Positions 1-26,816 are shown, numbered from the stretch's first letter. The stretch: DNA of 64,000 nucleotides from Incurvaria masculella (GCA_946894095.1 OX335660.1:13707001-13771000); one strand, 5' to 3'. A program made the numbers and translations. Notes: a model not told the origin generated them from the sequence alone.

Positions 1-25
1 CTTTGTATGCGAGTCAGACTCGCGT

Positions 26-282
26 GACTGGACATGGATGGCTAAAACTACACCCACTTTCATGATATTCACCCAACAAACCGCATTCTCGAAGGAATTA
101 GGTGTCATGCTAGGACTTCCCTTTATGAGCACGGCTACATTGAGCTGGGTGGAAAACAGACCATTTTTAATTGCTGTTTGACCATCTTTTCGTCCAATGC
201 GATGACCAACCCAGGCGGGCTTTACCATACCACCTAGTAAGGGAAGGGAACCTAACGTTTTACATGGACCACGCACTACACA
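26..282 (-). mobile_element. SINE body, minus strand
   Basis: Reads on the minus strand as the body shared with many copies in this window: tttacatgg at one end, then the ggtagggtt, gatgaaaagatggtc, ttttccatccagttcaatg and ttccttcgggaatg blocks, ending in ttagccatccatgtccag. The head is absent. Confidence 0.75.
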
Positions 283-2403
283 ATCCTTAGACGTTTCCTA
301 CGATCTAATGGAGGAAATACAGTGGGACAATTGCAGTAACCTAAATCTATATAGCACTCTACTCTACTCTATAACGATTTCTTCTGATTTCAGGGGGCTG
401 CTGCTAATCCAAGGAGGATGTGGTCGTCGGAAGATGATTAGTAAATTTATCTTCTTTGAATTTATGTATTATATATATTTTTTGAATTATGTATATGCGT
501 ACCGTTAATTACTGTAGAAGCGCTGGACTCCTCCTAGTCAAATGATTTTGAGAGTGTATATCACTTGTTCAGAGGAAACCACTAAGTTACGCGAACTATA
601 GATTATATATTAATAAACGTGAAATAAAACCTTTATGCTTTTCGTTAACCTTTCCTAACCAGGACCACCATTTCGTGAACTGTTGTGGTGTTTTCTATAG
701 TTGGAAATCACTGGGAAGGAACCCAAGGGGTATATTCACGGACTTTTCGCAAACTTCCGAACGCTACGCAATCGCACAAGCGTGAATGACGTGCGTGCGT
801 GAATGATCGTGCGTTTTCCGCTATCAAATGATATTCTGCAAACATTTTTCTGAATTTCCGCTAACTTCCGCCATCGTTTGCGTTTCTGTCCGTTTTTACT
901 CACGCAAAGAGTCCGTGAATGTGTTTCTCCAGAGCGCACCGCTGCGCCATCGGTGTTGGAGGCGAGGTACTCGAGCAAGATGGCCGCCAGGGCAGTGAAC
1001 CCGCCGGAGGCCGCTTTTTGTTCGATGTCTTCATGGCCACGTCGAACGGCCTCGAAAGGATGGAGAGGACTCTATATTTTGCCCCATACGAATTTGTTTT
1101 CTAAGGGGTCGAGTGCACGAATGTACGATAGTCGAAGCGTCAATGAAAATTGTCCGTGTTTTCCATCCAGCTCAATGTATCATGGCAGTAGGTGTACAGT
1201 TACAAAAAAGCGTTAGAAGGATATTATAAACAGTAAACAAATAAATAAACAGTAAAAGTGTTGAAGATTGGGTCTGTTACCAATTCGTGAATAATTCGCA
1301 CCATTTGGAGCAGCTGTGTGGTTTTCGGCTCGTAAAATGAATGCAAATGAATTCACTGCCTTCCTTCCCGTGAGATTCGTCGTTCGTGGTTCGTTTTCCA
1401 CGTAAAACTGTAGGCTCCTTACTTACTGGGTTATTATATCATCGCATCGAATTAACTCAGTTCGAGACAGATATTCATTGCCTGTTATTAATACCAAATA
1501 TGAAGTAAATTGGAACAGTGGTTTCCAAATGATAGTAAACTACATTTATGGTAACACAGCTTACAGGACAGAGGAAAGCGATTAACAGTTTCCATATTAT
1601 TTGTGCTTAGTTTGAACTCTTTTTTATTCCACATCATAAAAAGTGCAACTCGTTACCAAGGTCTCGAAATTACGTCGTGCGACGCAACTTGAGCGCATAA
1701 CTTCCTAATTGTATAGGCACTTATTAGTGAAAGATATGTACTTAATTACATTTTGTCGCTTTATTCAAGTGTGTTCGGAAGACTCCGTAATCATTTTGAA
1801 ATTCCGCCAAGGGTTGGTACTGCCGCCACATAGAGTGAAAGACAGTCGCAGCAGTAATGATTTATCGTGCGTGTTTTCCACCCAGTTCAATGTAGCCGTG
1901 AATGTCCTGTGCAAATATTTTCCATATGGCTGTTGGGTAAATATCATGACAGTGGGTGTGGTGTTAGCTATCGAGGGGATTACCATAGTAAATAAATAAA
2001 TAATATAATATAATAAATAATAAGTAAATAATAGAACAGGGAAAAGAGTTAATAAATCTGAGATTATGTTGGTTTTGGTACCATGCCACCAGCTGGCATG
2101 GTACTGGAATGCGTTCGTATGTCCGGCTGTTCTCCTATACAGGTGGCATTTAAATTCTCGCGAAATTTTGTGAGCACGTTTGATGATTATATAGATTTTG
2201 TTGTCGAGCCAGTTTTTGAACATTTTAAAAAATGTTTAAAAGTATCGAATGTTCAAAAAGACAGACTCGCGAGGTCTACAGCTCAGAGAGCCACTATATA
2301 GTCTATGGAGAACTAACTATAGGTATAATCGAGTAAACAGATTTTGCTAATATGCTAACCGATGTCTATTAGTATCTGAACTTTCACTTGCTCTTTCCCT
2401 TTA
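283..2403. other. Intergenic; SINE scraps and one GC-rich patch, no supported gene
   Basis: SINE fragments lie near 1385-1432 and 1800-1976 (+). Positions 930-1110 form a GC-rich patch open on both strands. On the + strand it could be a terminal exon, with a ttctccag acceptor near 930, stop at 1100-1102, and aataaataaa near 1239, possibly the 3' end of a gene to the left of the window. The evidence is too thin to call it. Confidence 0.4.
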
Positions 2404-2407
2404 GACT

Positions 2408-2832
2408 AGGAGGTCGCGTCAAAAATGATAACGATAACGTAAATGGCTGAAACTGTAAAAAGTAGTTATGGTGACAAAAAATATATGGCTGCAAATAACG
2501 AAGCATGAAAGTAACATTTGCATTTCGCAGTTATATCTGATTTAGGTTATAGATACAACTTTAGGTATATTTAAGTATTTAATAAAAAAAAACGACTGGT
2601 TATTGTTGTAAAAAATAGATATCAATATTTCTAGACAATCAGTATATTCATCAGCAGGTACATACCAACATCTATTTTATATAGCCAATCTAGATAACGC
2701 AATCACTTGGCGTAGGTAGACCGACCCTCGGACCGACCTATTTAGCATCAGATGGTTTGTCTCTAACATGTGAAGCTAGATTCAGCCATTTAGCTTATCG
2801 TGACCGAAAATATCGTGACCTCCCGGAATACT
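2408..2832 (+). mobile_element. MITE with TIRs related to gataacgtaaatggctgaaa
   Basis: Left end aggaggtcgcgtc, then gataacgtaaatggctgaaa; right end ttcagccatttagcttatcg, then gtgacctccc, the inverted counterpart. No coding capacity. A second copy of the same family is at 46066-46635. Confidence 0.75.
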
Positions 2833-4865
2833 AATTGTGGTTAGCCATAACACGGCGCAAGTTTCTTCCCTGATGTTTGTTGTCTTTTTCAGCTGTAAAC
2901 CAGGGAAGCTATATTGTTATAGACGAAAACGTAGAATTCGGTACCCACATTGCAATTACAGGTGATTTCTTTCGTAGATTTTTAGAAAAATAACGCAGTA
3001 AAACACCTCATATTTTATAATTTGAGTCAATATTCGAGCATTGTATCGATGTATCGCTCTTGCTATGTGCCGATAGATGGCGCGCAATCATTTTCTTTGT
3101 ACGGTAAGAAATATTGATCTCATGATGCAAATTTTTATGACATTTTTAAATTAAAATTATTTGAATCCGCGCGAAGGTATAGATTTAAATTTCGAAGGTT
3201 TTTAATAGAAAAACTCACAGTAAAATGCAAAAGGCGCCATCTAGTTGTAGACTTGTAACCACTAAGAATAGCTCTCGGAATAGCTGCTACCAGAATACCG
3301 GTTGTTCCGGTAGATGGATTTAGCACAAAAGGCGGAGCTTGAACCCCCACCATGAAATGTTTTCCCCCCCGCTTCCCCGCGCAGTGTCACGCTGCGTTCC
3401 TTAGTAATTATGAGGTAATAACATCTCCTCTCTACCTCCATCCTCGGTAAGTTATACCATCAGAACTGGTTCTCGTCTCCCGAGGTCTGTCAAGTATGTC
3501 CAAGGATTCATCGTTTGTGGTTCTCATTCCACGTAAAACTATAGATTCCGTGTTTTCCATCCAGTACAATTAAGCCGTGAAATATGAGGAATGGTAATAT
3601 ACCATTACGCCTTTTTAAAAAATGTTCTAGCTTTTCTTTTGAATTTCTGAATTCGGAAATAAGTATTTTTTATGCTGACGTTAACTTCAATGTTGCGATA
3701 TTCTACACAATGTTTTGCATAGTCGCCCGGCGTGTGTAAGTGATAATAAGTTTAAATTACAGCAATCAACTATAATGTTTTATTCAAACAAAGAAGCGGT
3801 ATATTTGGCTCAAATTTCAGTGGTGTGCAATCTGTCCACATAAAGCGTTATGGAACAAGTACGAGAACGCAGATCCAGTTCCAGTTTCTTGTTGTTACCA
3901 TCCAAGAAAAAACGAACGCGGGATTCTTGCGATACGTAGTGCAAAATTATTATGGTCATACTACCCTGCATTATTCAACAAATGAAGTGGGGTTTGGCAA
4001 ATATGTTTTAACAGAAACAAAAATAAAGTTTATTTCAAAGAACGACGAAAAGTACCTTAGACCTAGCATGCGCGCGCAAGGTACATCCTATTTCTATGAA
4101 AAGTACAGCAGCTGATTCTAGCAACTTCATAAGTTGCTGGTGCAAACCATCTTTGAAAAAAAAAATTGGTGGATTGCGTGAAAGCATACATTTTGATCAC
4201 CACACGTTCGTTTGTGAGTCACAAATTTTTGTAAAATAATTAAACAAATGTTATTGAATAGTTGCTGAAACAAACGAAGCGCGCCGTTAATTTCAAACTT
4301 CGAATGGAATGAAAGATACGTCCCACGCACGCAGTGTTGCCCGTTCCGAGCTATATCCACATTCACGGGACCTAATTCCCAAACTGCGCATACACTTTCT
4401 GATGTCTTAAGTAGAGGTTTTACATAAGTTAATTGATGTATATCCCGATATTAAGTGACCTTTAAATATGCACCTAGCGGCGGGCATAGTTTTCGTAGTT
4501 CCGTGAAAGTACGAAAGCCCATGGGCAAGGAAATCGATCGGGAAAATGATCGGGGTTGCCCTGACATTTGAAGCAACGCCAACTGGCAGCATCGATCATA
4601 GTGGGTGGAGAAGGGGTTCCACTAAATTTCCAACTACTGTAACTGTTAAGGGGCTCCAGATCTTAGATGAAACAGAACTCCCGACATTTCCTTTTTCCAG
4701 AACATTGCTGTGTTTTCTCAGCCCAATGTTGTTCCATTCCTAGCAGAGTAAACGTACCGTTGCCGCTCACATTCACAGTAACTTGCATTGCAAAATAAGG
4801 TCTACCGTCCCAGGTGGGATTAAACTATTACTCAGTTTGAATATCAATAAGCAGGGCACCAGATG
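2833..4865. other. Intergenic; one SINE fragment, otherwise nothing recognised
   Basis: A SINE fragment lies at about 3505-3590 (+). A 97-codon open frame at 3825-4115 has no family features, and the region is AT-rich. I see no gene or RNA here. Confidence 0.5.
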
Positions 4866-5207
4866 TGATATGTATATATGTACAATCGAACGTGAAGCAA
4901 GGACACATTAATCGAAGAAAAAGCCCAATAAAAAGAACCACTTTATACGAACATACTGCAAGGCTGGACCCGAACCATCCAAACATTCCATTCGCGGGTA
5001 TTGCGTCTACCAATTTCGCCACCGGCTGTATAGTTACCCATAATTTGGAATTCTCCTACAGTCCCTCCTCCCGCAATGAATACCTTCTACTAACACAGAC
5101 ACAGTGTTTAAGATTATCCCTACATACATTCGTAAAGTGGTTCTTTTTACTGGGCTCTTTCTTCGTTTAATGTGTCCTTGCTTCACGGTCCTACATACAT
5201 ATCATAT
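4866..5207 (+). mobile_element. Long-TIR MITE carrying a tRNA-Leu-like fragment (intact copy)
   Basis: About 90-bp terminal inverted repeats: left has gtgaagcaaggacacattaa and aagaaccactttat; right has gtaaagtggttcttttta and taatgtgtccttgcttcac. The core, read on the minus strand, contains tggcgaaattggtagacgc followed about 30 bases later by ggttcgggtccagcc, i.e. the D arm and T arm of a tRNA. The D-arm string is the form found in bacterial and plastid tRNA-Leu. Other copies are at 26310 and 54926. Confidence 0.8.
5000..5031 (-). pseudogene. tRNA-Leu-like fragment inside the long-TIR MITE
   Basis: On the minus strand the D-arm-like tggcgaaattggtagacgc is followed downstream (to about 4968) by a T-arm-like ggttcgggtcc. 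The acceptor stem does not pair and no proper anticodon arm is visible, so it is a relic, not a working tRNA gene. Confidence 0.5.
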
Positions 5208-5678
5208 TCCTCGAAATAAGCGAGGTACCTGCTTGATACGAATAAATATATTTACTTAGGGCATATTTTTATATTCATATTTTTAGAATGACTTTTGCTT
5301 ATATTTTTTGTTGGATGTAAATGATTGTTGGATATTATTGGATGATTATTTTAAATATTTTTGTGAAAAATTGTATGTGTATTTGTAAACTTGCTGTATT
5401 TTATTGATTAATTTGAATGTTTTTTAATGGACGCATGCATTTTTTTTCTGAAAAAAAATTTACTATATTTTTATTGCTTGTGTAAGTGCGATGTTTCCAT
5501 ACAAATTATGTTTGTTGCAATTTTTGCGTGAAATAAATACTTTGACTTTGACTTTGGCACCAGATCTCCAATTTGTACCTGTGAATCGATCTATTGTACT
5601 TTGCCCCACTCGAGACACCACAGAATGTAAGGGTTTCTTCTCCTCCGCACGTCCGCAGTCGCCATCGACCCACCAGGC

Positions 5679-5722
5679 TGCGCGCGCATATATTTTCGTT
5701 CTTTCTGCGTCGTTGGGCAGTC
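5679..5722 (+). promoter_or_regulatory. Metallothionein promoter with palindromic MRE-like site and TATA-like box
   Basis: TGCGCGC at 5679-5685 fits the metal-response element core TGCRCNC, and the overlapping GCGCGCA at 5682-5688 is the same core on the other strand. An AT-rich TATA-like stretch (ATATATTTT) starts at 5688, and an initiator-like gcagtc lies near 5716-5721. The ATG is about 90 bases further on. The spacing is right for an MTF-1-responsive promoter. The motif match is direct; metal control is inferred from the gene family. Confidence 0.5.
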
Positions 5723-5737
5723 AACCAAATATCTTCT

Positions 5738-5775
5738 AGAAAACAGCTGACTGTGTCCTTGAAAACAGCTGACTG
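5738..5775 (+). repeat. Direct 16-base duplication in the metallothionein 5' leader
   Basis: GAAAACAGCTGACTGT occurs twice, near 5738-5753 and 5760-5775. Each copy contains the E-box palindrome CAGCTG. The pair lies between the likely transcription start and the ATG of the metallothionein gene. Confidence 0.7.
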
Positions 5776-5808
5776 TTGTTCAGAAATCCAAAATCCACAT
5801 TCAGCACA

Positions 5809-8671
5809 ATGCCGGCTCCGTGTGATTCGTGTAAAGGTCAGTCATTTAATGTATCCTGTAGATAAACATTTCTCCATGAAGAAATGTCTGTCGAGCCGGG
5901 TCGTTCCTCCTCCAGCGCAGCGGGAACGGAACATTTCTTCACCTCCATGGGGGGAACGCAGCGAGCGAGATTTTTACGTCGTTGGGCACCGACGTAGCTG
6001 GTAGTAACGGCAGATTTCTTAGTACCTAAATAAGTTGGAGATGTGTTTTCTCAAGGAATAGCTACAGGCATAAGATTTTGAACGTATTCTTCCCTTTTCC
6101 AATGTCCTTCCGTGGTTCGGAATCCACGTGAAGCTGTTACTATTGTTCTTATGTAACTAGACATGGATGGCTAATACCTACCACAACAGCTCTTTGTCTA
6201 AGGGCTAGAGGACTTGCTTTTCATGCGAGAGGTCTGGGTTCAAATCCTCGCCCGGTCATGCACCACTTTCTTTCTCTTTCTGATGTGGATAAGTGCATTT
6301 CGTTACGAATGCGAGATATTCCATGGTTCGAAACCCATGTAAAACGGTAGGTCCCCTTCCCCTACTAGGTGTTGGTACCACCGCATTGGATGAAACTATG
6401 GTTAAAGCGGCAATGAAAAATTGTCGGTGTTTTCCATCCAGTTCAATGTAGCCGTGCTCATAAAGGGTAGGGTACCTAATTCCTTCGGGAATATGGTGTA
6501 TTAGGCTAATATCATAAAGGTAGTTGTGTGGTATTAGCCATCCATGTCAGGTTGCATAAAAAAACAACAACGTTGCCAACCGTTCGCATTCCCGAAGGAA
6601 TTAGTGCCATACCAGAACCTTTGCTTTGTGACTGAACGTATGGGAAGGAGACCCACGGTTTTTTTTTATTTTTTATTTTGAGCAGCTCGCATTCGTGACA
6701 AATTGCCATTATCCAAATAGGTGGTAAGCTGATCCACCAGGGTTGGTACCATAGAATTAAATAAAGATCCCTGTTTTCAGTCGTAGAATGTAAGGAAATA
6801 CCCTGGCATGGCACCTATAGTTCCCATGAAGTGTGTTGGGCTACTAGGTGTGGTTTTAGCCATCCATGTCCAGTCGCATAAAAAAACGAACACAACAAAC
6901 TCGAAGTAGAAATCCTTCGTAATAAATACTCAATATGTATATTTATAAGGCATAATATTTAAACTTATTTGGTTTATGTGGTAATTTATATTTTAACTTT
7001 GAAACTATATGCTAATCTTTTCATTTGAAATGTTTTTGTATTGTTGGCTTGAATTGTTTCCGATTGAGAAATCTGCACATGCTCGAAAATATCTCTATCT
7101 ATCTAGAATTAAATTGAATCTTTATCCAAAAAATATTTGTATACAGAAAAAGAGTTTGTGCAATTCTCTTTCTCTCTGTGCTGCTCAATAGAGTATTTAT
7201 AGTACTTTTTTGGAGGCATAGAAGCATAAAGTTTAATCAATTTTTAAAAATTGTGATGTAAAAATGCGCTCATAAATTCATTTAGTTTTGTTTTTGAACG
7301 CAGACTAGACTGTTTTGCAACATGAAGTTCGTGCACAAGTTTACAAAATCATAGAAAACTGACCCTCAGCTAAGTTTCACTTTGATTTGTAATGAAAGAC
7401 GCATTTGCGTGTTAAGCCACGCTTAAGACATGAGTTAAGCTTATGTAGGGGCTAGATTTGAGTGGAGATTGAAATACCGGCTGTTTGATGACAGATGTTG
7501 AATAAATAAAGGCGGTTTACGTCCTGACACTCAGCTGATAAGTCGCCTTGCGTGTGGTTGCAGAGTCGTGCGCGGGCGGCAAGGCGGCGTGCGGGGCCGC
7601 CTGCACGTGCGGTCCGTCCTGCGCGTGCGGCGACGGCAAGCCAGGTCGGAACCTCACCTTTCCTTTGAATTACCTAATAATAATAAATTTAATTTAAAAC
7701 AATCTTTCTAAATTTAAAGAATGTTCGGGCGATTATCGATCTGGAAGATATTTTAGACAGAGGGTCGCACTGGCTATATAGCGCGGAAATGCAGCGAGCG
7801 TAATGGCCTCTACCAAATTGCTTTGTAGCGAAAAATTTTATGAAATCTTTTTATTTTGTGAGTCTAAATGTCTCATTAATTAAAAAATGTTCATGTGCAA
7901 TAAATATAATTCTCAGATATATCAAATATTTGTAAATAATAATAATAATTCCGAGGCAATACAAATATATACAAAACTCATTTACATTTAGTTTTCACGA
8001 CAAGAAGATTTTTTTCTCTTTCTTTTTTCCGTTACCGATATATCAATTTTTGAAATGTATGTTTTCGTCTTGTGTAATTTGACGCGATGTTGCAATAGAA
8101 AAGGTCTTGGCATGGCACCTAGATCCCACGTGGGGTGTCAGGCTAATGTCATGACAGTAGGTGTGATATTAGCCATCCATGTCCAGTTACATACAACGTT
8201 CCCACGTTCTTACGGAACATTCGATTATTTTTACACTAAATTAATGAACAAATTTGTATGGAAATTCTAACTTTTTATTTATTGGATTTAAAAAAAAAGT
8301 TAATAAACTTTTTTGTTTATTTCGATCCCAATACTCATTTCCCAAATGTAATGTACTGGCCGTTTCAACACCTGTACATTATGCTCCAAACCATTTTAAC
8401 ATTTGAATAACCCTTCTCTATCTATTTCACGACATTTTGTTTTAGTTTACGATTCTATGTCTTATCGAACTGTTTCGTATCGTGTCTAGTCATCCCACTG
8501 AGCATATTATTTTAGCCATCCATGTACGGTGACATCAATTTAAAGAAAAATGGGACAGTGTCAAATGTTTAACTTTTTTTTTCTTACAAACAGGCACGGT
8601 AGTGTATATGTATATTCTTTCTTACAGGTGAAAAGCCGTGCTGCAAGGGAGGGTCAGCAAAGACAAAGTGA
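5809..8671 (+). CDS. Metallothionein-like protein, 3 exons, 50 aa
   Basis: Exons are 5809-5836, 7564-7644 and 8628-8671, joined by GT-AG introns of 1727 and 983 bases, both phase 1. The product has 50 residues and ten cysteines, starts MPAPCDSCK and ends CCKGGSAKTK with stop TGA at 8669-8671. Cysteines fall as CxxC, CxC and CC, with Gly, Lys and Ala between them and no aromatic residue. This is the pattern of small insect metallothioneins, which bind Zn, Cd or Cu through cysteine thiolates in the cytosol. Ten cysteines matches the usual count in short insect forms. The ATG at 5809 is the only one that joins the cysteine frame and follows a plausible promoter. Exon 2 is strongly GC-rich between AT-rich introns. 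It is not in an operon; the next gene starts 3.7 kb downstream. Family assignment rests on composition and cysteine spacing, not on alignment. Confidence 0.85.
6110..6556 (+). mobile_element. SINE, near full length, tRNA-like head
   Basis: From about 6185 a tRNA-like head (ctctttgtctaagggc, then ggtctgggttcaaatcc, a B box), then the common body (ggtagg, gatgaaac, ttttccatccagttcaatg, ttccttcgggaat) ending with ttagccatccatgtcagg and an A-rich tail. A short fragment of an earlier copy occupies 6110-6180. It lies in intron 1 of the metallothionein gene. Confidence 0.75.
6557..6890. mobile_element. Nested or inverted SINE fragments
   Basis: Pieces of the same SINE body in both orientations (minus-strand pieces near 6565-6650; a + strand tail about 6790-6888 ending gtccagtcgcataaaaaaa). 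Intron 1 of the metallothionein gene. Confidence 0.6.
8098..8197 (+). mobile_element. SINE 3' fragment
   Basis: ggtcttggcatggcaccta through ttagccatccatgtccagtt, the 3' third of the SINE body, in intron 2 of the metallothionein gene. Confidence 0.7.
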
Positions 8672-9499
8672 AGATGGTCTCTGCATTATTTATTTACGCA
8701 TTAGGTGCAGAGCTATTTTTATGTTATCAAACATAGATATGTATACGCATTTATCTTCCATGGCAGTATTATATAACCTACGCAAGGCATATTGGAGGCC
8801 ATTAGTTGCCCATTTGAAGTCAAATATATTTGCAATTTCGAGCAGTGAAAATTGTGAAACTAGGAACCAAAATCCTGCAAAAACAGAGCAGGTGAAGATC
8901 TTTAATTTTACCGTGTATTCAAAAAATTAGTAATTTTGAAAAGATTCATAAAATTAACTATTTAAAAAAATATATGCAAAAATAATTATGAATGCACAAA
9001 GTATAACTTTTAATTGTTGTTAACGAAGTTGCTCCCCGAAATTGCAATTATATTCTATAGTAAAATTGTATGGGCCCTGAACTTTGCGCTAAATTATCAT
9101 AACATTATGCTTGTATCGATGAATAAGAAGAATATTTTAAATATATACTGAAATAGTTTTATATATAATACTGTTTGTGTAGTGAAAATACTATGAGGGA
9201 AAGTATTAAACAAGGACCGTCATAGTTTTTATTGTTGATCGTACACAAATATTTTCTATTATCATTGACGTATTTAAGAAAAAATATCAGAAGACATTAA
9301 TATAACCACCAACTTAACTTGTTTATTTTCAATTCGACTTAAACATACAAAAAAACTTGAAAAAAAAGTGATAACTAAATAAAAACTAAGTGTTCGATTG
9401 GTGTTTTATTTGGTTTTAAGATAAATATAAAGTTCTCGTTCATTGGCATAAAATGGGGTCAATTTTCATTACATGTTTCATTTCATAAATATACATCTT
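8672..9499. other. Intergenic, AT-rich, nothing recognised
   Basis: The metallothionein 3' UTR must end here, but there is no strong AATAAA. The open frame spanning 8550-8930 is the last metallothionein exon read in another frame. Confidence 0.5.
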
Positions 9500-9905
9500 A
9501 AGAGAGTCGTTACCCTATCAATTCCCCATGCTACGGGCGATAACTGTTTTCATGCTCTTAATGTTTCAATAGGTTTTGAAATTTTGGATTTCAAAATATA
9601 TTATAAAAATCTATGTCTGTATGCTTTCGTTTTTTTAATATACTAAAGTTGTCTTTTTTACGTTAATTTTCGATTTTTTCTACTGAAAAATACAGATATA
9701 AAAAAACATATGGACTTAGAACGAAATCCCAATAATATCCCAATTGATAAAAAAGGAAACATTAGGGCCAGGGAGACAATTTCGCTATTTTAATGGCAGC
9801 TTAGTAGTCGTGTAAAATTTGTGCCTTGTCCAACGGAAAAAGAATGCGTTTTCGTTCAAATCTTAAATGTCCTGTGACTTCACGACAGCCTGAAGTAAAA
9901 AAACT
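9500..9905 (+). repeat. Dispersed repeat, inverted copy of the Fib-L intron 4 element
   Basis: Starts gagagtcgttaccctatca and ends ctgtgacttcacgacag. The reverse complement of 59990-60425 matches over its length with moderate divergence (e.g. gataacgactttg near 60420 mirrors the start). No coding capacity seen. Confidence 0.7.
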
Positions 9906-10429
9906 GGATTGAAACCTAAAAATTATTTCGACTACCGAAACGCTTATTATGCCTTGCCATCCTCGTAATGTTGGTTTAATACAAATAGGGTTTTCATCCT
10001 CATATAGTACTTAGCGGCCTGATAATACATATTGTAAGGCATTTTTTGTCTAAAGGCAGAAAGTCATTACCAGAGGATTATATCTCCTATCACAATTATT
10101 TTACTGTAACTTCACTAATGATAATATTGCATTAAAAAAAATCGTCGAAATGTTATCCGACTGATTTCAGATTATTGAAAATCGGACACAAGAAAAAATG
10201 CAATTCAATACGGATTTTAGATCTTTTAATGAATGCAACAATAAAATGTTTTTATTACATCTACTACTTAAGAGGATAATGAGGTGATCGAGTTCCATAT
10301 AATGGATCGTGCCTGTTTGTTTCCTCGGTCAAATTAAGAAATATTTTTCTAAAATATTACAAATTTAACAAATCAACTGAGCGCTACGTGTGTACGTTCT
10401 GGTTTTTTTAATAGGTTAACTTATATCCA

Positions 10430-11445
10430 TGATATGATATACCGTAAACTTTGGCAACATTGCCTTTGGAGGTAAATTCGCCTTTTGGGAGGTCTTCTCA
10501 AAAAATATTTTTATCACGTTATAGAAAAGCATAAGTGGTTTATACGCTATTTAATCAAAATCTATAATATAATGTTGCAACACTGAGTAATAATTGAAGC
10601 TAGTAACTTCACTTGGTTTCGTTCAGTCGACGATTGAAGGTAACTGTGGGTGTGTCGTATTCCAGTTAACCTCTTAAACTTTTGATGTAACTTGAGTATT
10701 TTTGAACGGTATGCACTGTAGTGCACTGCACCTAAATCGTTGGATGCGAAAGTCAGTAAAATTGTTTGTGGGAAAACTGACTCCAATATATGAAGAAAAA
10801 AGAACCAACAATAAACTACGCATAAGAGAAACAAGATGAAAGATAAAGACGGAAAAAGCTTCTTTACATATCTCATTGTAGAAGACGTTTATGAACGTTT
10901 ACACACTGAAGACATCTGGAATGTACTTCCCGATTCTAATACTGGTCGAAGAGGATATTTCTTTTTTTCAAAATGTTTCCTATAAACTTGTTTGTTTATT
11001 GCATAAGTTCAAGGTAAATAAAAATTGATCTACCCTTTGGTGACAACCCTAACCAGAAAAATATGTTCGTATGGAATCATTGGGATTTCTTGGTAACTTT
11101 GTCTTATATTCGTCAAGTGTTTTCAAAGTTGTTTCTTTCACTACAATTATTGGTATGAAATTCATGATTAATTAGTTTTCATTGTAATCTTTTTAAAATC
11201 GGAATAGCGCATAGATGTAAAGATATTTTTTCGTTGCAGGCAAAGTTAACTTTGCCTACGCGTTTTGTTGGCCAAAACCGTGCTATTTAGTGACTTCTCT
11301 TTTACCGACATAAAACTACAGAGATAAAACACATTAACCAATCCGTTTATGCTGTTGAACAAATCGCTGTCATAGTAAAAAATAGAGTTATTCATTGATT
11401 CATGGAAAAACTAGGCAATGTTGCCAAAGTTGACGGTACATATTT
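10430..11445. mobile_element. Candidate ~1-kb DNA element with terminal inverted repeats
   Basis: taccgtaaactttggcaaca at about 10440 and its inverted partner tgttgccaaagttgacggta ending near 11444 bracket about 1 kb. An internal fragment near 11240 (ggcaaagttaactttgcc) repeats part of the motif. The enclosed 104-codon minus-strand frame at 10562-10876 has no recognisable domain. Confidence 0.5.
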
Positions 11446-11881
11446 TTGTATTTGCATTTTTACACATTTTTATTGCGTATACAAATGCTTTGGTATAAGC
11501 TAATGTATCTAAAAAATCAAAACGTACAGACGTAGCTCTCAGTTTATTCACAAATATCATTATCTTCAGGCGAAAAATAAAGACGGATACATTTTAATTT
11601 TAAAGTTATCACTAACCGGAGATTGTGCACTCCAGCCTTAGCATAACAAAATTAAAATTGCCGTCTTTATAAACAGTTTTTAACTTGTCTACAATGAATG
11701 ATGATATTATATACAACCATATTTTGTTATTACAACAAAAAAATATCCCGAGATGTTTTTTTTCTGTTTTTTTGCTGTATTTTCCAATAATGTATTGTCG
11801 TAAAATACCGTTAAAAACAATGGTTACAACCACAGCCACAGAATAAGTAATAGTGCCACAGACTTCTCTGCCTGTCATTCT

Positions 11882-11934
<53 letters not shown>

Positions 11935-12395
11935 TGCCAGAATAAGAAAATAGAGAAGGCTGTGTTAGAACGAAAAGCGCGATCACGATAGGCCGAGCAC
12001 TGAAATTCCTGGCCGCACTAATTTTTAATATCCTTGGGCAGTTAAAGCGGCGACTGCATGCCCACAAACGTTAAAAAAGCAAGGGCATAAGGGTGCACGA
12101 AAAAACAAGTGCTAATACGTATAAAGTCGTATTCACATATCACCTGTGAAAACTTAGTACGAGATTAGCACCGGAGTAACCATACATAAAAAACGGTTTA
12201 GCCCGACCTTAATACGTGTATTAAAATTTGTCCGCTCACTCAAAGATTTTGATAAAAACATGCAAAATGCCGTGCGTTTTGTCATATTTGTCATATTTGA
12301 CAAAGCGTCAATTTGTCGTATTTACATTTTATGATTGGCAACCCCACCGGACAAGGAAGAATTCATTAGCTGGCAACTCAGTCACGTAAATAAAG
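11446..12395. other. Intergenic with a CT microsatellite; upstream region of ETF-QO
   Basis: A CT-rich run occupies about 11881-11932. The stretch before the ETF-QO ATG has no TATA box in the last 100 bases, as expected for a housekeeping promoter. The first coding context is taaagATGGCGGC. Confidence 0.6.
11881..11932. repeat. CT/TC microsatellite
   Basis: About 25 dinucleotide repeats of tc, slightly interrupted at the left end. It produces a spurious RERERE frame on the minus strand. Confidence 0.95.

Positions 12396-26816
<14,421 letters not shown>

Noticed and set aside
878..1216. Gene at the left end (open frames on both strands, GC-rich patch)
   Set aside because: Both strands are open over the same patch, and neither gives a family match or a complete exon structure. 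Noted as a possible terminal exon only.
3825..4115. 97-codon open frame after a tttcag acceptor-like site
   Set aside because: Starts at GTG, AT-driven composition, no family, no donor or stop context that fits an exon.
4828..5022. Small protein starting MAKLVDA
   Set aside because: This is the translation of the tRNA-Leu-like D arm inside a MITE, a well-known type of spurious protein.
11612..12067. 151-codon minus-strand frame with an RERERE repeat
   Set aside because: The repeat is the CT microsatellite; the rest has no recognisable domain.
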